The notes: generated from the sequence alone by a model not told the origin. Positions 33,979 through 42,412 are shown, counted from the stretch's first letter. The stretch: DNA of 64,000 bases from Flavobacteriales bacterium UBA7690 (GCA_002482775.1 DLGQ01000079.1:1-64000), one strand, 5' to 3'. Translations and numbers: made by a program.

Positions 33979-35844
33979 TCACTTCAACAAGCTCACGTGC
34001 CCCATGTACACATGACGCATCGTGGTGTTGGCTTCACTGGTCTCCAATCTCCAGACGAAGAGGTCGTTCTTGAGCAATTCCCCATCCCGTCTCCCATCCC
34101 ATCCAACTACCGGGTCGTTGCTGGCCCATATCTCTTCACCCCACCGATCGAAGATGCGCAGCTGATAGTGCGGTTCATCCTGGCCGGTGATGCAGGGTAT
34201 CCACGTATCGTTCACGCCATCGCCATCCGGTGTGAACGCGTTCGGCACATACAAGGCGTATTGTCCCTCGATCACCACCATGTGGACGATCGTATCGGTG
34301 CAGCCATCCATGTTCGTAACCACCAGTTGCACTGGATAGGTGCCCGCGGCATCCCCGGGGTAATGTACTTCGGCAGGGAATTGCTCGGCACTGGTACCTG
34401 GTACACCGCCCGGCCCGAAATCCCAAGCCCACTGTACCACATCCATGCTGCTCGCATCGAGGAAGGAGATATCCGTTCGGAAAATATCGGTGGGTTGTGG
34501 CGAACTGGTGAAGTCGGCCAACGGTGACGCATAGGCTTCCACCATGGAGGTGTACGTGGTGTCGGCCACGCAGCCCAGCGGCGAGGTCGCCGTAACGGAA
34601 ACATCGAAGTGTCCCGGATCGGTGTAGGTGTGAACGGCCACCGTATCGACGCTCGCCGACCCATCACCGAACTCCCAATTGATCGTGGCCATCATAGCCG
34701 GGTCGACCCCATGCGCGAACGTAACCTGCAGCGGCGCGCAACCTGTAGCCGGTGTAGCGGTGGCAGCGATAACGGGGTAGGGGTCGGCCACAAGCAGATA
34801 CTGGGCGATCGCGCAGGCGCCACCGCTCGCCGAGACCTGGAATTGGTACAGACCCGTGTCCAGGTCAAGATCGCTTACACGGAGCACGGTGTCGGTCTGG
34901 CCTACGAGGGCTACGCCTTCATGGAACCACTGGTACCCCGTTGCCATGCCGTTCGGATGCCCGTTCAACAGGACGTCGTTCGCGCAGGTCGAACCCATTG
35001 CGGTCACGCTGGTGCCCAAGGAGGTACTGTCGTTCAGCATGAAAGCATCGTAGAAGAAATATGGCGTCGCCGCACCGCCGGTGTAATCCGGTGGGGGTTG
35101 GCAGGGTCCGCCGATCATGATCGCGTTGATGTCCGTTTGTGGCGAGAGCGTGATCGTCACCAGGTCCCAGCTACCGTTAGGCTGATAACTCAACTGGCCC
35201 AGCACCGCCCAACCTTGCGGACAATCGAATCCGGAACCAACAGGGAAGGTCACGCAAGTCGGTAGACCGTACACCGTGATGTCCACCGGGCCTAAACTGT
35301 TGGGGACCGCGCTGTAAGAGAAGAGATCCAACAGCACCCCAGCCACATGGAACTGCAGGCTGTACAGTTCACCCGCCTGCATGGGTTGCACCAGGCAGGT
35401 GGCGATGTACTCCAGGTAGTGGACACCCGGACCGCCATTGTCCGTTTCGATGAAGGCGCCCACACACCCGTTCCCATCGGGAAGGGGTTGTGGAACCCCG
35501 GAAGGCATATAGCTGGGCGCGAGGAAATAATCCGAGGAGCCGCCGGTGCCCAATTCCCATGTGTTGACCCGATCGAATTCACTGAACCAAGTCGGCATGC
35601 TGCTGTAGGCCTCGAACGATGGGTTCGCGATTAGCGGCGTCACTTGACCATTGGCCCCGAGGCCCAGGCTGCACACGCAGTCCGTGGTGTCGTTCAGGTC
35701 GATCAGGCCGTCGGCATCATCGTCCAGTGCATTGCCGCACAACTCTTGGGCGTGCAGCGGAACGTGCAACGCGAACAGCGCGATGATCGCGAGGAAGGAA
35801 CGGATCAGCGATCGTAGGAAGAGCGAGCGTGCGCGCGATAGCAT
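33979..35844 (-). CDS. PKD-domain surface protein with gliding-motility-type C-terminal domain
   Basis: 621 residues with a signal peptide (LIRSFLAIIALFALHVPLHAQ). Next comes a calcium-loop-like DDDADGLIDLND near residue 40. A large beta region (~60-330) is followed by two PKD-like domains: INWEFGDGSASVDTVAVHTY near residue 390, and VQWAWDFGPGGVPGTS near 470. The last ~85 residues are the gliding motility-associated C-terminal domain (NAFTPDGDGVNDTW ... LRIFDRWGEEIW), a type B T9SS signal. Probably a secreted adhesin or matrix protein. Transcribed alone. Confidence 0.85.
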   Translation of the reverse strand: MLSRARSLFLRSLIRSFLAIIALFALHVPLHAQELCGNALDDDADGLIDLNDTTDCVCSLGLGANGQVTPLIANPSFEAYSSMPTWFSEFDRVNTWELGTGGSSDYFLAPSYMPSGVPQPLPDGNGCVGAFIETDNGGPGVHYLEYIATCLVQPMQAGELYSLQFHVAGVLLDLFSYSAVPNSLGPVDITVYGLPTCVTFPVGSGFDCPQGWAVLGQLSYQPNGSWDLVTITLSPQTDINAIMIGGPCQPPPDYTGGAATPYFFYDAFMLNDSTSLGTSVTAMGSTCANDVLLNGHPNGMATGYQWFHEGVALVGQTDTVLRVSDLDLDTGLYQFQVSASGGACAIAQYLLVADPYPVIAATATPATGCAPLQVTFAHGVDPAMMATINWEFGDGSASVDTVAVHTYTDPGHFDVSVTATSPLGCVADTTYTSMVEAYASPLADFTSSPQPTDIFRTDISFLDASSMDVVQWAWDFGPGGVPGTSAEQFPAEVHYPGDAAGTYPVQLVVTNMDGCTDTIVHMVVIEGQYALYVPNAFTPDGDGVNDTWIPCITGQDEPHYQLRIFDRWGEEIWASNDPVVGWDGRRDGELLKNDLFVWRLETSEANTTMRHVYMGHVSLLK

Positions 35845-35934
35845 GGAGAGGGACCGAATGCTTGACGCGGCATGACTGCAATGCGGTGCCTCGGTGATGG
35901 AGTACTCGACCTGCCGATCGATCAGCGTTGCGGT

Positions 35935-36080
35935 CCTGCTGTCACCGCGCGCCCAGCACCTCCTCCAACTCGATCAACTTTCCCCACGGATCCGCGAAGA
36001 AGCCCAAGCGCTTGCCGATGCTCTGGCGGCGTTGATCATGCTGGGTCGAAAGATGGGTCTTGGATCAGGCGTTGGCGCCG
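35935..36080 (-). pseudogene. Remnant of a glyoxalase/VOC-superfamily gene
   Basis: On the minus strand a short stretch translates as FFADPWGKLIELEEVLGAR (about 36000 to 35944), the typical C-terminal DPxGxxIEL motif of vicinal-oxygen-chelate proteins. A little upstream, in another frame, IQDPSFDPA-like sequence remains. No full frame connects them and the N-terminal half is missing. The remnant adjoins the aldo/keto reductase gene, which would fit a former aldehyde-detoxification gene. The assignment rests on one motif. Confidence 0.45.
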
Positions 36081-36129
36081 AGCGATAGCACCAGCTCAGT
36101 TTCAAGAGATAGCCTGATATGATCCCTGC

Positions 36130-37263
36130 TCAATCCTTCCCTATCTGCGCCATCTGACTCGCGTCCATGCGACCACCGTAGATCTCGATCCGCGAGAAGG
36201 CCGTCTCGATCTCTTGCAGGTCCGCTGGCGTGAGTTGGACATTGACCGCGCCCATGTTCTCGTGCAAGTGATCCATGTTGCGCGTGCCGGGGATCGGAAC
36301 GATCCACGGCTTCTGCGCCATCAACCAGGCCAACGCGATCTGGGCTGGCGTTGCACCGTTCTTCTTGGCGCCGAACTCCCGGAGGAAGGCGATGATCGGT
36401 TGGTTGTTCGTCATCACCATGGGCGAGAACCGAGGGAACGTCGCGCGCAGATCGTTCTTCGGGTCGAAGGTGGACTGTGCGTTCACATCCATTTTCCCGG
36501 GCAGGAAGCCTTGCCCAACGGGACCCCATGGAACGAAGCCGATGCCCAACTCTTCGCAAGCCTGCAATACGCCGTTGCGTTCCACACTGCGTTCCATGAT
36601 GGAATATTCGGTCTGTATGGCGGCGATCGGTTGCACGGCATGTGCGCGGCGGATGGTCCGCGCGCTCGGCTCCGAGAGGCCGAAGTGCAACACCTTTCCT
36701 TCGGCGATCAGGTCCTTGATCGCGCCCGCCACGTCCTCGATCGGCACGTTCGGATCCACGCGGTGTTGGTAGTAGAGGTCGATGCGGTCCGTGCGGAGGC
36801 GCTTCAAGGACTCCTCCACCACCCGCTTGATGCGTGCAGGGTTGCTGTCCAAGGCGGTGGTGCCGTCGATCTTGAAGCCGAACTTGGTGGCGATGGCCAC
36901 TTGGTCGCGGATCGGTGCGAGCGCCTCGCCCACCAGATCCTCGTTCGTGTAGGGTCCATAGACCTCCGCCGTGTCGAAGAAGGTGACACCCTTTTCATGC
37001 GCTTCGCGGATCACTCGGATCCCTTGTGTACGGTCGGCAGGCGGACCGTAATTCGCGCTGATGCTCATGCTGCCGAAGCCCAGTGCCGATACTTCCAGCC
37101 CGCCAAGCTTGCGCCGCTTCAAGTTCGCCTGTTCCGTTGGCCGCAGCGGTGTTGGAGCGGATCCCGAGGAAGCGAACGCGCTCGACAGTAATGATCCGCC
37201 GAACATCAAGCCGGTACCGGTGATCGCCGAGCGGCGGATGAAATCCCTTCTGCTCTGTGTCAT
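36130..37263 (-). CDS. Tat-exported aldo/keto reductase
   Basis: 377 residues. The N-terminus MTQSRRDFIRRSAITGTGLMFGG carries a twin-arginine signal (SRRDFI). The AKR barrel begins at RKLGGLEVSALGFGSMSIS; the catalytic tetrad can be read as Asp in FFDTAEVYG, Tyr in the same motif, Lys in IATKFGF and His in LYYQHRVD. NADPH-binding residues follow at the C-terminus (IPGTRNMDHLHENM). It probably reduces aldehydes or ketones. The gene starts 21 bases after the SDR gene on the same strand, forming an operon under the direct-repeat promoter at 38180-38246. A Tat signal on an NADPH enzyme is odd but recurrent in Bacteroidota. Confidence 0.88.
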   Translation of the reverse strand: MTQSRRDFIRRSAITGTGLMFGGSLLSSAFASSGSAPTPLRPTEQANLKRRKLGGLEVSALGFGSMSISANYGPPADRTQGIRVIREAHEKGVTFFDTAEVYGPYTNEDLVGEALAPIRDQVAIATKFGFKIDGTTALDSNPARIKRVVEESLKRLRTDRIDLYYQHRVDPNVPIEDVAGAIKDLIAEGKVLHFGLSEPSARTIRRAHAVQPIAAIQTEYSIMERSVERNGVLQACEELGIGFVPWGPVGQGFLPGKMDVNAQSTFDPKNDLRATFPRFSPMVMTNNQPIIAFLREFGAKKNGATPAQIALAWLMAQKPWIVPIPGTRNMDHLHENMGAVNVQLTPADLQEIETAFSRIEIYGGRMDASQMAQIGKD

Positions 37264-37284
37264 GATGTTGTGCTGTTAGTCCTG

Positions 37285-38145
37285 TTACTGTGCGGTGACC
37301 ACTTCTTCCACATCGAATGCCAGTGAACTCGAAAGCTCGCGATACGCCTCGATCTGCGCCTTCAGGTCGGCGATCTTCTGCTCCACGCCCGCCATGGCAT
37401 CCGCTCCGGCGATGAAGCGACGCGGCGGTTGCGCCTCTGCGATGAGGGTCATCAGCGCCTGCGCCAACTTGGCGGGATCGCCGATCTGCTGGCCGTTCTG
37501 CGCATTCCAGTAGTCCATCGTGGGCTGGCGGCGATCGTCGTAGTCCGCTACGGAAGCCGCAGCGTAGTTGGTGCTCTGCTCCGTGAGCAGCTCCGTGCGG
37601 AAGAAGCCCGGGTTCACCACGGTGGTGTGGATGCCGAAGGGCGCGATCTCCACAGCGAGCGACTCCATCCAACCTTCGAGTCCGAATTTGGCGGCTGCAT
37701 AGGCCGTCACGAAGTCGAAGCCCGCGACAAGTCCTGCCGACGAGGAGATGGACACGATGTGCCCCGCGCGTTGCTTGCGCATCACGGGCAGCACCGCACG
37801 CGTCACGTTCATAGGGCCGATGAGGCTCGTGCTCAGCTGCTGGTCCATCTGCTTCGGCGTGAGCTCCTCGAAGTAGCCCGCGTAGAAGTTCGCCGCGTTG
37901 TTGATCAGCACGTCGATGCGCCCGAAGCGGTCCACGGCGGCCTTCACGGCTTGCTGTGCCTCTTCCGGTGATGTGATGTCCAGCTTCACAGCCAGCAATT
38001 CCTTCGCCTCGCCCAGGGCGCTCTTCACGGCGACCGTGTTGCGGCCGGTGGCCACCACGGCGTGCCCCGCTTCCAGTGCGGCCTTGGCGATGTACGTTCC
38101 CAGGCCTCGTCCGGCACCGGTGATCATGATGACTTTGCGTTCCAT
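37285..38145 (-). CDS. Short-chain dehydrogenase/reductase
   Basis: 286 residues. The cofactor loop TGAGRGLG is at residues ~10-17, NNAA at ~90, the catalytic Ser is in VSISSSAG, and the YxxxK motif is YAAAKFGLEG. The arginine after the second strand (ATGRNT) suggests NADP(H). It is the first gene of the SDR-AKR operon. Its promoter region contains the 21-base-period direct repeat also found before the AraC operon and the zinc alcohol dehydrogenase, so joint regulation is likely. Substrate unknown. Confidence 0.9.
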   Translation of the reverse strand: MERKVIMITGAGRGLGTYIAKAALEAGHAVVATGRNTVAVKSALGEAKELLAVKLDITSPEEAQQAVKAAVDRFGRIDVLINNAANFYAGYFEELTPKQMDQQLSTSLIGPMNVTRAVLPVMRKQRAGHIVSISSSAGLVAGFDFVTAYAAAKFGLEGWMESLAVEIAPFGIHTTVVNPGFFRTELLTEQSTNYAAASVADYDDRRQPTMDYWNAQNGQQIGDPAKLAQALMTLIAEAQPPRRFIAGADAMAGVEQKIADLKAQIEAYRELSSSLAFDVEEVVTAQ

Positions 38146-38179
38146 TCTGTTGTGCGGTTAGTGATCGTTCCTTCGGGTA

Positions 38180-38246
38180 CAAAGGGACGCGAGCCATGGC
38201 CCGTGATCACTTGCGGAACGCGCCATTGTACTTGCGGATGGCGCCA
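38180..38246 (-). promoter_or_regulatory. AraC-type direct-repeat promoter, copy 1 (SDR-AKR operon)
   Basis: Two 16-base repeats, CTTGCGGAACGCGCCA (38210-38225) and CTTGCGGATGGCGCCA (38231-38246), start 21 bases apart (two helical turns). On the minus strand TCCCTTTG (complement at 38180-38187) resembles the Bacteroidota -7 element TAnnTTTG and sits exactly 30 bases from the first repeat. The SDR start codon is 35 bases downstream. Confidence 0.7.
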
Positions 38247-38325
38247 GGGGGGCGCCCCTCACAAAGCCTCGGGTCGGGCTATCCGCAGTGGTCCTCATCG
38301 CAGAGCCTCGCTGTGGGCATCTCAC
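38247..38325 (-). repeat. Structured intergenic element, degenerate copy D
   Basis: Read on the minus strand it contains GCGGATAGCCCGACCC (38286-38271), then GCTTTGTG, then GGGGCGCCCC. This matches the 3' half of elements A, B and C in order and spacing. The first hairpin is not well preserved. It lies just upstream of direct-repeat promoter copy 1. Confidence 0.4.
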
Positions 38326-38396
38326 CTCCATCCCTCACCCAGATAAGCGCATTCATCGACATGAAGTGATTGATCACGCCCTACAAAAAGCCGTCG

Positions 38397-38548
38397 GTCG
38401 AATGGTGTACAGATGTGGACAACCCCCGTACCCTGACACTCGTCTATGTTGTCGGATAGCGTACCTTCGACCTCATGGATCAGAAGACCCAAATGGACCT
38501 CAAAGGTCTCGCCTTCATTCGGTCACACGTTCGACATACCGGTCGAAC
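38397..38548 (+). promoter_or_regulatory. Candidate promoter and operators for the LexA-like regulator and CBASS operon
   Basis: The hexamer TTCGAC or its complement GTCGAA occurs four times: 38397, 38466, 38530 and 38542. The last two form a 20-base dyad, GTTCGACATACCGGTCGAAC, inside the start of the regulator gene. The copy at 38466 overlaps TACCTTCG (38463-38470), a one-mismatch fit to the -7 element TAnnTTTG, just before the ATG at 38475. Inference: the repressor binds these sites. Confidence 0.45.
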
Positions 38549-39095
38549 ACCATCGCTGCGGCAGATAGGCAGTGCGATCGGTTACGACTCCCCCCGCTCC
38601 GTGCAGTTGATGCTGGAGCGGTTGTCGAAGCGTGGACTGCTGAAGTACAAAGATGGGGTCATCAAAGTTTCAACTAAGGCCAGCGACCCCGTTGAGCATA
38701 CCGTCGACGTACCTCTTGTTGGTTCAGTAGCGTGCGGCCTGCCGACACTTGCGCAGCAGGACGCTGAGGCCTGGGTGAGCATCTCAACGCGCATCGCCCG
38801 CCCCGGACACACCTATTTTCTACTGCGCGCCGACGGAAAATCCATGGACAAGTCTGGTATCCAGGACGGCGACCTCGTGCTTATCAAGCAGCAGGCGATC
38901 GCAGATCAAGGTGAACGGGTGGTCGCATTGGTCGATGAATCCGCGACGATCAAGCACTTTCATCGAAGTGGCGATCACGTGCTCCTGAAACCGAACTCCA
39001 GCGACAAAAACTGCAAACCGATCGTGGTGACCGATGACCTAGCGATACAGGGTGTCGTTGTCGCCGTAATCCCCGATCCTTTTTCTGACCAATAA
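38475..39095 (+). CDS. LexA/UmuD-like self-cleaving repressor heading the CBASS operon
   Basis: 206 residues. Residues 1-65 match the LexA winged-helix DNA-binding domain (GLAFIRSHVRHTGRTPSLRQ, IGYDSPRSVQLMLERLSKRG). The C-terminal half is an S24 peptidase: nucleophile Ser123 in DGKSMDKSGIQDGDLVLI and general base Lys160 in ATIKHF. The expected cleavage site is Cys87-Gly88 in SVACGLPT, which is the UmuD type (Cys-Gly) rather than the Ala-Gly of LexA. The CD-NTase gene starts 14 bases downstream, so the repressor probably controls the defence operon and releases it after DNA damage or phage attack. The DNA site and signal are inferred. Confidence 0.85.
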   Translation: MDQKTQMDLKGLAFIRSHVRHTGRTPSLRQIGSAIGYDSPRSVQLMLERLSKRGLLKYKDGVIKVSTKASDPVEHTVDVPLVGSVACGLPTLAQQDAEAWVSISTRIARPGHTYFLLRADGKSMDKSGIQDGDLVLIKQQAIADQGERVVALVDESATIKHFHRSGDHVLLKPNSSDKNCKPIVVTDDLAIQGVVVAVIPDPFSDQ

Positions 39096-39109
39096 CACCG
39101 CGATACAGC

Positions 39110-40093
39110 ATGCCTACTGCAACATTGATCGATCCGCCCATCGCACACGCGGATGTGCGCCAGTTCGCTGAGGATAGGGTGAACTTGCCGGCGGAGACCG
39201 CCAAGGACCGCCGGGAGAAAGTCAACGACCTGCGTGAAAAGCTCGGTCGATGGATGACCGACCATCCTGACTGCGGTATCGTCAAGTCCTACCTATCCGG
39301 AAGCCTGGCCAAGGGAACGGCGCTGAGGACGTCGAGCGATGTCGACGTCGCCTTGTACATACGCTATGACGGCGAACGGAAGGCGGACCGTCAACTGGCG
39401 GAGTGGATCGCTGAGCGCCTGCGCAAAGCCTATCCGCAGATGAATCCTGACCAGATCATCCCGCAGGAGCACGCGGTAAAGATCATTTATAAAACGGCGG
39501 GCATCGAGATCGACATCGTGCCCGTGTTCTATGAGGATGATCCGGACGATAAGGGTTGGCTTGTCTCGAAGTCGTCTGGCAGGCTCATGCTCACGAGCAT
39601 CCCCATGCACCTCGCCTTCACCCGTAAACGCAAAGCGAAACAGCCGACGCACTTCGCGCAGGTCGTCCGCTTGGCGAAGTGGTGGCGCGATGAGCAGAAG
39701 GCCAGCAACGCCAACTTCAGGCTCAAGTCCTTCATGATAGAGATGATCTGTGCTCACTTGGCTGATGGCGGGTTGGACATGTCAGACTATCGGCGGGGCC
39801 TGGAGGCTTTCTTCGGCTACATCGTCCGCACTGGTCTGAAGCAGCGCATCGCCTTCACCGACTACTACGGGCTGGACGAGCTACCGAAGGATGTGAAGGA
39901 TCCGATCCAGATTTTCGACCCGGTGAACCCCAAGAACAATGTTGCCTGCCGTTATACTGAAGAGCAGCGGCGCACAATTGTTCAAGCAGCTGAAGATGCT
40001 CTTGATGCGCTGAACGAGGCGCACACAGCGGCTACCAAAGGCCGCGCCTTACCAATGTGGCAGGAAGTACTAGGCAGTTCATTCCGTGGATAA
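39110..40093 (+). CDS. CBASS CD-NTase (cyclic oligonucleotide synthase)
   Basis: 327 residues. The nucleotidyltransferase core shows GSLAKGT (residues 64-70), the metal-binding pair in SSDVDV (Asp77, Asp79) and the third Asp135 in IEIDIVPVF, so the active site is complete. A C-terminal OAS-like helical domain follows. In systems with HORMA, TRIP13 and NucC partners, CdnC-type enzymes make cyclic tri-AMP, which activates NucC; that product is inferred from the downstream genes. The HORMA gene starts two bases after this stop codon. Confidence 0.9.
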   Translation: MPTATLIDPPIAHADVRQFAEDRVNLPAETAKDRREKVNDLREKLGRWMTDHPDCGIVKSYLSGSLAKGTALRTSSDVDVALYIRYDGERKADRQLAEWIAERLRKAYPQMNPDQIIPQEHAVKIIYKTAGIEIDIVPVFYEDDPDDKGWLVSKSSGRLMLTSIPMHLAFTRKRKAKQPTHFAQVVRLAKWWRDEQKASNANFRLKSFMIEMICAHLADGGLDMSDYRRGLEAFFGYIVRTGLKQRIAFTDYYGLDELPKDVKDPIQIFDPVNPKNNVACRYTEEQRRTIVQAAEDALDALNEAHTAATKGRALPMWQEVLGSSFRG

Positions 40094-40095
40094 CC

Positions 40096-40599
40096 ATGAC
40101 GAACAGTTACACAACAACAGAGACCTGGTCTAGGACCCATGCCCGTCATGTCGGCGGCAAGGTGATTGTCGACCTAAGGGGCTTGGCACAGGAGTACCGA
40201 TCTCCTTCTGAGCAGGATCTTGAAGCATACCTACAGGAACTGGTCGAACTGCTGACCGGCAGCTACATCAAGGAGGTGAGCTACGGGTTCGAGCGGAACA
40301 GCGTTCCGATCGTCGCCATGAAGTACACCGCCGACATGAACGGGACGTTGACCGCGGATGATCGATCGGGACGGATACCTCGTGGGGTTGACATCACCGG
40401 CGCAGTGTTCTTCACGTTCCTGTCCTACAGTTCGAAGTGGTGGTCACTGGCACCCGAACAGCGAGAGCGTATCAAGGCGGGCTTGATCGTGAAGCGGAGC
40501 GTTGGATCAGATCCGTGCAGCGGATTGGTTGGCTGGACCAGTGACAAGACCTACAGCTCTGCCGGTAATGGGATGCAGAGATCAACCTACGGCAATTGA
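40096..40599 (+). CDS. cap7: CBASS HORMA-domain protein (Cap7-like)
   Basis: 167 residues from ATG 40096. The N-terminal TNSYTTTETWSRTHARHVGGK and following YLQELVELLTGSYIKEVSYGF match bacterial HORMA family 1. The C-terminal tail (residues ~140-167) would be the safety-belt region. In characterised type III CBASS the HORMA protein binds a phage-derived peptide, closes, and activates the CD-NTase; the TRIP13-like ATPase reopens it. Gene order CD-NTase, HORMA, TRIP13, NucC is the same as in the E. coli MS115-1 system. Confidence 0.85.
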   Translation: MTNSYTTTETWSRTHARHVGGKVIVDLRGLAQEYRSPSEQDLEAYLQELVELLTGSYIKEVSYGFERNSVPIVAMKYTADMNGTLTADDRSGRIPRGVDITGAVFFTFLSYSSKWWSLAPEQRERIKAGLIVKRSVGSDPCSGLVGWTSDKTYSSAGNGMQRSTYGN

Positions 40600-40601
40600 A
40601 A

Positions 40602-41555
40602 ATGAATACGATCGACACCTTCGAGGACGTAGTAGTTCTGCCGGACGAACGAGGTCAACGTATTTACGACAGGCTTGTTGGCCTCGATGACTATAAGGAG
40701 CGGTTGGTCAAGGAAGTGCTCCTTCTGCTTGACCCTGCACAACTCCACAGCTGGAACAAAGAGCACCATCAAGGAAAACTCGCCGCAGTGGAGATGTTCA
40801 CGTCTCGCCCACCACTCTTCGTGTTGGCGGGCGATGTTGGTACGGGCAAGACGGCGCTGGCAAGATCGTTCGGCAACGAGGTTGCCAAGCGATCAAAGGT
40901 GCGGATTGAATTGCGCGCCCTTAGCCTCAGCAGCCGTGGATCTGGTGCCGTGGGCGAGATGACCAAGCTCATCACAGGAGCCTTTAAGCAGGTTCGAGAT
41001 TCAGTAGCACAGACGCGCGGTGAGGGCGGTAAGGCTGGCCGGGGCATCATCCTGTTGATCGACGAAGCCGATGCACTCGCACAGTCAAGAGAAGCGGCGC
41101 AGATGCACCACGAGGACAGGGCGGGCGTGAATGCTCTCATCCGCGGCATCGATGAACTGGCGGCTGCCCATTTGCCGGTAGCTGTGATCATGTGCACCAA
41201 TAGGCTCAATGCACTGGACCCTGCAGTACGTCGTCGAGCTGCGGTCGTTTTCGAATTCCACCGACCCAACAAGGAGCAGCGCCTTGCTGTGCTCAAGGAT
41301 GCCCTCGTCGGGAGTGGACTTACCGTTGGTGACCTTGAAGAACTAGCGGCCGCAACGGGACGCACGAATGATCGGCTGTATGGCTTCACGTACTCTGATC
41401 TCTCACAGCGCCTTATTCCATCGCTGGTGCTCGATGCGTTTCCATCAAAGCCCATCACGTCCGCAGGGATGCGTCGTGTTATTGGTGCAATAGAACCTAC
41501 ACCTCCATTTGAAGATCAGAGCCATGCTACAAGAACCGTTGACGTCCACCAGTAG
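40602..41555 (+). CDS. cap6: CBASS TRIP13-like AAA+ ATPase (Cap6-like)
   Basis: 317 residues from ATG 40602, two bases after the HORMA stop. Walker A is GDVGTGKTA (residues ~78-86), Walker B is IILLIDEADAL (~149-159), sensor 1 lies in VIMCTNRLNALDPAVRRRA, which also provides arginine fingers, and a C-terminal lid follows. By family, it disassembles the HORMA-CD-NTase complex and keeps the defence off in uninfected cells. The 3' end overlaps the NucC start by 32 bases. Confidence 0.88.
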   Translation: MNTIDTFEDVVVLPDERGQRIYDRLVGLDDYKERLVKEVLLLLDPAQLHSWNKEHHQGKLAAVEMFTSRPPLFVLAGDVGTGKTALARSFGNEVAKRSKVRIELRALSLSSRGSGAVGEMTKLITGAFKQVRDSVAQTRGEGGKAGRGIILLIDEADALAQSREAAQMHHEDRAGVNALIRGIDELAAAHLPVAVIMCTNRLNALDPAVRRRAAVVFEFHRPNKEQRLAVLKDALVGSGLTVGDLEELAAATGRTNDRLYGFTYSDLSQRLIPSLVLDAFPSKPITSAGMRRVIGAIEPTPPFEDQSHATRTVDVHQ

Positions 41556-42297
41556 TGCACCCACGCTGTCGAAATTGTTCCGTGGTCTCCACAGAACACT
41601 CGAAACCCAACTCGGCATTGCGCGGGATACGGTCGACCATGCCGCTACCCTAGGAGCATTATCCGAAGACAAGTGGATTTCAGTCCTCAGGGAGCATCTA
41701 CCGAAGCGATACAAGGTCAGCCGGGCGTTCGTCATCGACTCCAGGGGAGGGTGTAGTCGGCAGATCGATACTGTCATCCATGACCGACAATACTCGCCGT
41801 TCGTCCTGAATCTGGGAGGTGCTCTCTACGTGCCTGCGGAAAGCGTGTATGCTGTCTTGGAGATCAAGCAGAACCTTAATGCCGAGCAGATAGCGGATGC
41901 CGTCCTCAAGGTGGCAAGCGTTCGATGCCTCCACCGTACCAGCCTTCCTGTTCCGACAATAGACGGCCTGAGACCTGCCAAGGAACCCCATCATATCGTT
42001 GGCGGCATCGTTGCATTGGAGAGTGACTGGACGCCACCTTTCGGAGCGCCTTTCATGGACGCCATCGCACTGACTGATTTGACTGGTCGCCTGGACATGG
42101 GCTGTGCCGTGCGCGATGGTGTCTTCCAAGCGAAGTACCCCGAAGGGCAGGTACCGGAGTTGGTTGCAGAAGAATCGGACGCAGCTCTCGCGCTGTTCTT
42201 GTTGCGGTTGATCGCGAGACTACAGGCGATGGCGACAGTCCCTCAACTTGATGTTGCCGCATATGCGGACAGCATCACGCGAACCAGGGTCATATAG
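41524..42297 (+). CDS. nucC: NucC endonuclease, CBASS effector
   Basis: 257 residues from ATG 41524. It is clearly similar to E. coli NucC along its length (LSKLFRGLH, LPKRYKVSRAFVIDS, DRQYSPF, VPAESVYAV, KVASVR-LHRTSLP, ALESDW, GRLDMGC). The restriction-endonuclease-like active site is IDx30EIK: Asp82, Glu113 and Lys115. NucC trimers bind cyclic tri-AMP, pair into hexamers and cut double-stranded DNA, killing the infected cell. The gene overlaps the ATPase gene, so it is translated from the same mRNA. All catalytic residues are present. Confidence 0.92.
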   Translation: MLQEPLTSTSSAPTLSKLFRGLHRTLETQLGIARDTVDHAATLGALSEDKWISVLREHLPKRYKVSRAFVIDSRGGCSRQIDTVIHDRQYSPFVLNLGGALYVPAESVYAVLEIKQNLNAEQIADAVLKVASVRCLHRTSLPVPTIDGLRPAKEPHHIVGGIVALESDWTPPFGAPFMDAIALTDLTGRLDMGCAVRDGVFQAKYPEGQVPELVAEESDAALALFLLRLIARLQAMATVPQLDVAAYADSITRTRVI

Positions 42298-42412
42298 GCC
42301 CTGAGACACCCGTTACTGGGTGAACGTTACCGCAGGGCGCTATACCCGGCTTTTTGAATGTCGCCTTCGTAGGACGGGTCAAGCATATCTTCGAGCACCA
42401 AACAGCAACAGA

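Noticed and set aside
36995..38197. A 400-codon minus-strand frame covering the SDR gene
   Set aside because: It spans the SDR and the start of the aldo/keto reductase in a different frame; the translation is Arg/Gly-rich and unrelated to any family.
41524..42297. A generic uncharacterised nuclease-like protein instead of NucC
   Set aside because: Similarity to E. coli NucC runs through the full length, the catalytic spacing matches, and the operon context is the known one.
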